Source: Mycoplasmataceae bacterium (lineage in GTDB: Bacteria > Bacillota_I > Bacilli_A > Mycoplasmatales > Mycoplasmoidaceae). From it: DNA of 12,848 nucleotides. The DNA is taken from contig JAHHTJ010000010.1 in the NCBI GenBank assembly GCA_020024715.1, positions 1 to 12,848 of the forward strand, in the 5' to 3' direction. This document shows positions 7,754 to 12,848 of the stretch, in pieces. Below the pieces are notes generated by a model. It worked only from the letters and a program-made list of their open reading frames with translations, did no database searches and was not told the DNA's origin. How positions within the stretch are numbered: position 1 is the stretch's first letter; every line of letters starts with the position of its first letter. A program made the translations under genes and the position numbers.

Positions 7754-10423
7754 ATGAAAAAATTAAACTATATAGAATTAAGAAATGAATGAAGAAAGTT
7801 TTTTGAAGAAAATAAACATTTATATATTGAAAGTAAGTCTTTAATTCCAAATAATGATCCATCATTACTTTGAATAAATTCTGGTGTAGCTACTTTAAAA
7901 AAATATTTTTCTGGTTTAGAAAATCCTCCTGCTAAGCGTTTAGTAAATATACAAAAAGCTGTTAGAACAAATGATATAGAAAATGTTGGAAAAACATCTA
8001 GACACCATACATTTTTTGAAATGATGGGAAATTTTTCAATTGGTGATTACTTTAAAAAAGAAGCAATTGAATTTGCCTATAATTTCTTAATAAAACAATT
8101 AGAAATTGATAAAAATCTTTTATATATTACTGTTTATCAAGATGATGAAATTGCATATAATAGATGAATTGAATTAGGAATTGAACCATCTCATATTTTT
8201 AAAGAAGGAAAAGATCGTAATTTTTGGGATGTGGGAAATGGTCCTTGTGGTCCTTGTACAGAAATTTATTTTGACCGTGGAGAAAAATATGATTTGAATC
8301 ATGTTGGTATAGATTTATTAAAAAATGATATTGAAAACGATAGATATGTAGAAATTTGAAACATTGTATTTAGTGAATTCAACAATAATGGTAATGATGA
8401 ATACCATGAATTACAAAGAAAAAATATTGATACAGGAGCTGGTTATGAACGATTCTTAAGTGTTTTACAAGAAGTACCAACTAACTATGATACAGATTTA
8501 TTTTTACCTTTAATAAATGAATTAGAAAAATTTACCAATAAAAAATATGAAGTTAATGCATTTTTTTCAAACAATCAATATCAATTAGAAATCAATCGTA
8601 GTTTTAAAGTAATCGTTGATCATATTAAATCTGCAGTATTTATGGTTGCAGATGGAGCTATCCCAAGTAATAAAGATCGTGGATATATTTTAAGAAGATT
8701 AATTAGAAGAGCAATAAGTTTTGCTGAAAGATTAAATTTACAAGATAATTGATTAAATGCTTTAATTGAAAAGATTATCAAAATTATGCAAGTTGCATAT
8801 CCATATCTTATTGAATTAAAACAAAAAATTATTAGTGTAATTAATAATGAATATGTTCAATTCAATAAAACATTAAAAATGGGACTAAAGTTATTTGATG
8901 AATCATTAAAAAAACATGATATTACAGCACAAACAATTTTTGATTTAGTACAAACATATGGTTTTCCAAAATTGTTAGTTGATGAAATGTGTGAAGAACA
9001 TAATATTCAATACGATGAAAAAACATATGAAGAATTATTTAAAAATCATCAATTAATTTCAAAAGGTGATGAAAATAATAATATAAAAGCATTAGTTCAA
9101 CAAAATAAACATCTATTAGAACTTGTAAGTAATAGTGAATTTAATTATGAAGTTAATGAAATAAAAAATGCAAGAGTTATTAGTTTATTTGATGATGATT
9201 TTAATCCAATAAGTGAACTAGCTGGTAGTGGCTGAGTAGTATTAGATAAAACTTGTTTATATGCTACAAGCGGTGGTCAATTACATGATGATGGATATAT
9301 TAATGAATTTGAAGTTGATAATGTTATTAAAGGACCTAATCTTCAACATTTACACCATTTAGATTCTGGTTATTTAAAACTAAATGATTTAGTAACTATA
9401 AAACATGATGCTTTAACAAGAAGCTTATTAAGAAGCAATCATACTGGTGTACATATTATTCAAGCAATGCTAAAAAAATATGTTGATAATTCAATTAAAC
9501 AAGCAGGAGCTTTTAAATCTAAGGATAAATTTAGTTTTGATTTTAATTATGATAAGAAATTATTAAATGAACAAATCCTATTAATTGAACAAAAAGCAAA
9601 CGAAATTATATTAAATAATCTTGCTATTCAAGTTATGCATTCTGATTTAGAAAATGCTAAAAAAATGAATGCTATTATGGAATTTAATGATGTTTATACT
9701 AAACAAAAAGAATTACGATTAATACAAATTGGAGATGTAAGTTTAGAACTTTGTGGTGGTACTCATGCTCACAACACATCTGATTTAGAAATTTTAAAAA
9801 TAACAGGTTTTTACTCATTAGGTTCTGGAACATGAAGAATTGAAGGATTTACTAGATATTTAAATTATTTTAATTATTTGAAAAGCCATATTGAAGATTT
9901 ATATATTGATAATAATGAATATTTATTAAATTTATTAAATAATACAAAAAATAATGAACAATTAACATACACAATTAAGAATTTTAAAAACCAAGAACCA
10001 ATTAAATTGATAGATGTATTATCTGATACATTAAAACAAAATAATTTACAAAAATCAAAAGAAGATGATGCATTAGAAATAAAAAATATTAGTAATGAAA
10101 TTTTAAAATCTAATAATAATGACATGCATTTTGTTGTTTTTAAGAAATTTAATCCAAAAAATATTGCTTCTGCTTTAAGAAGTAAATTAAATGAATTAAA
10201 AAGCTTCATCATTGTAATTAATGAACTTGATCATGGCTATGGTTATTTTTTAGCAGCAAACAAAAATTATATAAGTAAAAATAATATTGATTTTGCAAGC
10301 ATTTTAAAAAATATTAACAAAAATATTGATGGTAATTTTGGAGGAAAAAATAATTACTTTCAAGGAGGAAGCACAAAAACTTTTTGCCTTTCTGATTGAG
10401 TAGAAATTGAAGAATTAAAATAA
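7754..10423 (+). CDS. alaS: Alanine--tRNA ligase (AlaRS)
   Basis: AlaRS charges tRNA-Ala and hydrolyses mischarged Ser- or Gly-tRNA-Ala. The frame gives 889 residues, full family length, with eight Trp as TGA and one as TGG. The class II core comes first: RHHTFFEMMGNFS (83-95), the active-site segment NFWDVG (W158) with GPCGPCTE, DTGAGYER, and VADGAIPSNKDRGYILRR around 298-315. The editing domain carries the zinc ligands HTGVH (563-567) and CGGTH (667-671), so proofreading should be intact. The C-terminal part is Asn/Lys-rich but ends with the glycine-rich GGKNNYFQGGS typical of the DHHA1 (C-Ala) domain, so the tRNA-binding domain is present. Because the TGA codons look like stops, a standard-code annotation would split this gene into at least four fragments. 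It overlaps ruvX by one base (TAATG), a layout that favours translational coupling; alaS followed by ruvX is also found in Bacillus. Confidence 0.97.
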
Positions 10424-10851
10424 TGCGAATATTAGCAATTGATTATGGTACAAAAATTACTGGTTTAGCTATTACTGATTTTAATCAAATTATTGTAAAT
10501 CCTTTAACAAATATTAAAACTAGTAGTATGGATGAATTAATTAATCAACTAAAAAAAGTAATTGAATATTATGAATCAGAATTAGATTTAATTATAATTG
10601 GTTATCCTACATTACTAAATGGTAATAAAAATCAAACTACTATTAATGTAGAAGCATTATTAGAAAAATTAAAAATTAAATTTAATAACTTTAAATTTGA
10701 ATTAGTAAATGAACAATTTAGTACTTATGTTGCACAAGAAGATATGTATGAAGTTGGTTTAAATCATAAGCAAATAAAAAATAATAAAGATAAAGTTTCT
10801 GCTTGTTTAATATTACAAACATATCTAAATAAAAAAAATACAACAAGATAG
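10423..10851 (+). CDS. ruvX: RuvX/YqgF-family putative Holliday junction resolvase (rRNA maturation nuclease)
   Basis: This is an RNase H-fold protein. The family has been linked to Holliday junction resolution and, in E. coli (YqgF), to pre-16S rRNA 5' processing; which role applies here cannot be seen. The 142-residue length is normal. Motifs are LAIDYGTKITGLAITD (4-19, with acidic residue D7), LIIIGYPTLLNG (56-67, the GxPxxxxG region), VNEQFST (95-101, where the family usually reads DERLST or DERFTT) and KDKVSACLILQTYL (122-135, with D123). The putative catalytic acids D7, E97 and D123 remain, though the Asp and Arg flanking E97 are Asn and Gln. The start overlaps the alaS stop by one base, so the gene depends on alaS transcription. 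Its stop codon lies in the loop of the terminator hairpin. Confidence 0.93.
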   Translation: MRILAIDYGTKITGLAITDFNQIIVNPLTNIKTSSMDELINQLKKVIEYYESELDLIIIGYPTLLNGNKNQTTINVEALLEKLKIKFNNFKFELVNEQFSTYVAQEDMYEVGLNHKQIKNNKDKVSACLILQTYLNKKNTTR

Positions 10852-10866
10852 CTGTTGTATTTTTTT
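10831..10866. terminator. Two-way hairpin terminator between ruvX and galU
   Basis: ATACAACA (10838-10845) pairs with TGTTGTAT (10853-10860) around a seven-base loop, and the stem extends into a run of A on the left and of T on the right. Read rightwards it ends in a T run after ruvX; read leftwards the A run becomes the T run after galU. One element can therefore end both convergent transcripts. The loop contains the ruvX TAG stop (10849-10851), so the left arm is coding sequence. Confidence 0.8.
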
Positions 10867-10881
10867 AATATAAATGTATGA

Positions 10882-11778
10882 TTATAATTTTTTTGCTAAT
10901 TCTTTGATATAATTTGAAACTTCTTCTTTTACTTCTTTATGATCTAATGCTTCATCAATTGTTGCTTTAATTAATCCAAATTTAGAACCAATATCATATC
11001 TTTCACCAATAATATTACATGCATATGCACCATCTTGTTTTGCAATAGCTTCTAATGCAGGAGTTAATTCTATTTCACCTCTACTGCTTAAACTACTATT
11101 TTCAATTTTTTCAAATATTTCTGGTGGTAATATATAACGACCAATAACTGCATATTGACTTGGTGCATTTTCTGGTTTTGGTTTTTCTATTATTCCTTCT
11201 ACTTCAATCTCACTATTAGAATTAATATTCTTATTCTTTGGTTGAATTATTCCATATTTATCTGTTTCATCATATGAAACATGTTGAACTCCTAAAACCA
11301 TTTTTTTGTGCTTTTCATAAATATCAATACATTGTTTTAAACCTGGTTGAATGGTTTTATCTTTATTAATAATTACATCATCACCAAGAATAACTGCAAA
11401 TGGTTCATTATTTATATAATTTTTAGCACATAAAATAGCATCACCTAATCCTTTAGGATATTTTTGTCTAACATATTGAATATTAGCTAAATTATTAATC
11501 TTTTCAATTATTTCTAATTCTTTAACTTTTCCTTTTTTTCTTAATGTTTCTTCTAATTCAAAATTACTATCAAAATAATCAACTAAATCATTTTTATTAG
11601 AACTTACAACAATAAGAATATTATTAATACCAGATTTTACTACTTCTTCTACAATATATTGAATGGTTGGAATATCAACGATTGGTAGCATTTCTTTTGG
11701 AATAGATTTTGTGACTGGTAAGAATCTTGTACCTAATCCAGCAGCTGGTATAATTGCTTTAGTAATTTTATTTTTCAT
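10882..11778 (-). CDS. galU: UTP--glucose-1-phosphate uridylyltransferase (GalU)
   Basis: GalU makes UDP-glucose from UTP and glucose-1-phosphate, the donor for glycolipids and surface polysaccharide. The frame gives 298 residues, the usual length, and contains no Trp. It shows the nucleotide-binding loop AAGLGTRFLPVTKSIPKEM (12-30), YPKGLGDAI (107-115), the metal-binding LGDD (131-134), VEGIIEKPKP (193-202), AVIGRYIL (210-217), GEIELT (234-239) and RYDIGSKFG (260-268), all in the GalU order. The start is set by AAAGGA five bases upstream. It is alone on its strand here, divergent from pth and convergent with ruvX, so it is probably a single-gene transcript ending at the shared terminator. 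Confidence 0.97.
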   Translation of the reverse strand: MKNKITKAIIPAAGLGTRFLPVTKSIPKEMLPIVDIPTIQYIVEEVVKSGINNILIVVSSNKNDLVDYFDSNFELEETLRKKGKVKELEIIEKINNLANIQYVRQKYPKGLGDAILCAKNYINNEPFAVILGDDVIINKDKTIQPGLKQCIDIYEKHKKMVLGVQHVSYDETDKYGIIQPKNKNINSNSEIEVEGIIEKPKPENAPSQYAVIGRYILPPEIFEKIENSSLSSRGEIELTPALEAIAKQDGAYACNIIGERYDIGSKFGLIKATIDEALDHKEVKEEVSNYIKELAKKL

Positions 11779-11783
11779 AAATT

Positions 11784-11789
11784 TCCTTT
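11784..11789 (-). promoter_or_regulatory. Shine-Dalgarno site for galU
   Basis: The minus strand reads AAAGGA five bases before the galU ATG (11776-11778). This supports the assigned start. Confidence 0.65.
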
Positions 11790-11791
11790 AT

Positions 11792-11797
11792 TATAAT
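11792..11797 (+). promoter_or_regulatory. Possible -10 box for pth-tilS
   Basis: TATAAT lies 47 bases before the pth ATG, in the 66-base divergent gap between galU and pth. There is no clear -35 box. Other AT-rich -10-like words (TATATAAG near 11814-11821) are alternatives, so the exact element is uncertain, but a rightward promoter should lie in or near this gap. Confidence 0.3.
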
Positions 11798-11844
11798 TTT
11801 TAAATAACAATAATATATAAGTATAAGAGAAAGTGAATAAAAAT

Positions 11845-12414
11845 ATGAAAGCGATTATATTTGGATTAGGAAATCCAGGAACAATGTATGATAATACACG
11901 TCATAATTTTGGAAGAAAATGTGTACAAGAATTTATTGATAAAAATAACTTAACTTGAATAACTTTTAATAATCATGGAGAATATAGTAAATATAATCAT
12001 AATGGAGATGAAATTTATTTATTAAGAACAACAAACTTATTTATGAACGAATCTGGTTTATTAATTCAAGAGTTTGCTAATTATTATAAAATTGATAAAA
12101 ATAACATTATTATTTTGTATGATGACATGGACACTAGCGTTGGAAAATTAAAATTGAAATTAATGGGTAGTGCTGGTGGTCATAACGGAATGAAAGATGT
12201 TATTAAATGTCTTCAAACAAATGAGATTAAAAGAGTGAAATTAGGAATTAATAGACCAACTGATCCAAACGAAATTAAAAATTATGTGCTAGCAAAATTT
12301 AAGCACGATGAAATCCAAGAAATTAATAAAATAATTAAATTAATAATTGATAATGTTTTAGTTGATTATGTTAATGGTATTAGTTTTGAAAAATTAATGT
12401 CTAAATATAATTAG
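11845..12414 (+). CDS. pth: Peptidyl-tRNA hydrolase (Pth)
   Basis: Pth cleaves peptidyl-tRNAs dropped from ribosomes so that the tRNA can be reused; it is normally essential in bacteria. The frame gives 189 residues, normal for the family, with one TGA-encoded Trp near residue 38. Visible motifs are the N-terminal GLGNPGTMYDNTRHNFG (7-23, with N10 and the catalytic H20), MNESG (67-71, with N68, matching the family MNxSG), LYDDMDTSVGK (91-101, with D93 and D94), and GSAGGHNGMKDVI with H113 and N114. The ribosome binding site is weak: AAGAGAAAG about 12 bases before the ATG. tilS starts one base after the stop, so the two are surely one transcript. Pth and TilS are also close neighbours in other Firmicutes and Mollicutes. 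Confidence 0.97.
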
Positions 12415-12415
12415 T

Positions 12416-12848
12416 ATGAAAAATAAATGCTTATTTGCTATTTCAGGTGGTCCTGATTCTATGGCAATGCTTGATATATATCGTAAAAAAAATATGGTAA
12501 AAGCAGTAATTCATGTTAATTATAACCATAGAAAAACAAGTATAAGAGATAAACGAATTGTAAAAAAATATTGTCATAAACATCATCTAAAATTATATTT
12601 AAAAACAATTAATCCAAATTTATACAAATTTAAATTAATTAAAAATTTTGAAGCATGAGCTAGAATAATTCGTTACGAGTACTTTAATTTAATATCTAAA
12701 CTAACTAATACAAAAAAAATATTTATTGCTCATCATAAAGATGATCACATCGAAACTGCACTTATGCAATTAAGAAAACATCATAAGAGATTTTTTTATG
12801 GGATTAAAAAAATAAATAAATATAAAAAATTAATAGTTTATAGACCAT
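12416..12848 (+). CDS. tilS: tRNA(Ile)-lysidine synthase (TilS), C-terminus cut by window edge
   Basis: TilS attaches lysine to C34 of tRNA-Ile(CAU), changing both its charging and decoding to isoleucine and AUA. AUA codons are very common in a genome this AT-rich, so it should be essential. The first 144 residues are present and the frame is open at the right edge, with one TGA-encoded Trp at 12656-12658. The N-terminal ATP pyrophosphatase motif is ISGGPDS (9-15), followed by HVNYNHRKTSIRD (33-45), matching the family HVNHxLRxxSxxD, and by HHKDDHIETALM, matching the AHHxDDxxET motif. The middle and C-terminal domains cannot be assessed. It follows pth after one base. Confidence 0.93.

Noticed and set aside
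9874..10212. Open frame on the minus strand inside alaS
   Set aside because: It is antisense to the C-terminal part of AlaRS, which is intact to its DHHA1-type end; the Phe/Leu/Ser-rich product reflects the AT-rich code on the other strand.
7754..10423. alaS as a pseudogene broken by several stops
   Set aside because: All interruptions are TGA and encode Trp in this genetic code; length and motifs are complete.
1..12848. CRISPR array, insertion sequence, prophage or toxin-antitoxin module
   Set aside because: No spaced direct repeats, transposase motifs, terminal inverted repeats or small paired genes were seen; the frequent short A/T runs are composition, not repeats.

Overview
The window is a compact, very AT-rich stretch of a Mollicutes (mycoplasma or ureaplasma type) chromosome that reads UGA as tryptophan. 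The evidence for the code is direct. Several well-known proteins (SerRS, FtsH, FolD, AlaRS, Pth, TilS) are continuous only if in-frame TGA is read through, and it falls at Trp positions. By my count about 25 Trp codons are TGA and only one is TGG. Under the standard code these genes look broken into pieces; under translation table 4 every gene is intact apart from the two cut by the window edges. The gene set and the presence of ispF suggest a member of the pneumoniae/ureaplasma side of the Mollicutes, but I cannot fix the species.

Layout. Positions 1-6842 are read leftwards. In transcription order they hold ispF, hpt (overlapping ispF by 11 bases), ftsH, serS, an unrecognised 298-residue membrane protein, tRNA-Gly(GCC) with a hairpin terminator, and an unrecognised multi-pass membrane protein that runs off the left edge. 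Positions 6887-10851 are read rightwards: folD, alaS, ruvX. alaS and ruvX overlap in a TAATG. A shared terminator hairpin at about 10831-10866 separates ruvX from galU, which converges on it from the right (10882-11778, leftwards). pth and tilS then run rightwards with one base between them, and tilS is cut by the right edge. The strand changes are a divergent gap at 6843-6886, a convergent gap at 10852-10881 and a second divergent gap at 11779-11844. No gene-free stretch exceeds about 70 bases, and I see no mobile element, CRISPR array or phage gene.

How the genes fit together. Most are translation housekeeping: SerRS and AlaRS charge tRNAs, TilS modifies tRNA-Ile, Pth recycles peptidyl-tRNA, and a tRNA-Gly gene is present. 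FtsH is the membrane quality-control protease. Hpt would salvage purines, FolD supplies one-carbon folates, GalU makes UDP-glucose for glycolipid or polysaccharide, IspF belongs to the MEP isoprenoid pathway, and RuvX acts in DNA or rRNA processing. In Bacillus-like relatives pth, tilS, hpt and ftsH lie close together in that order. Here pth-tilS and hpt-ftsH sit at opposite ends of the window, which suggests an old cluster that was broken and rearranged.

The window is mostly ordinary housekeeping DNA and I find no evidence of a new multi-gene system. The observations most worth checking are an Hpt-family protein lacking the usual catalytic aspartate, an IspF lacking the usual C-terminal glycine-rich loop, the FtsH pore-loop change, and the two unrecognised membrane proteins.
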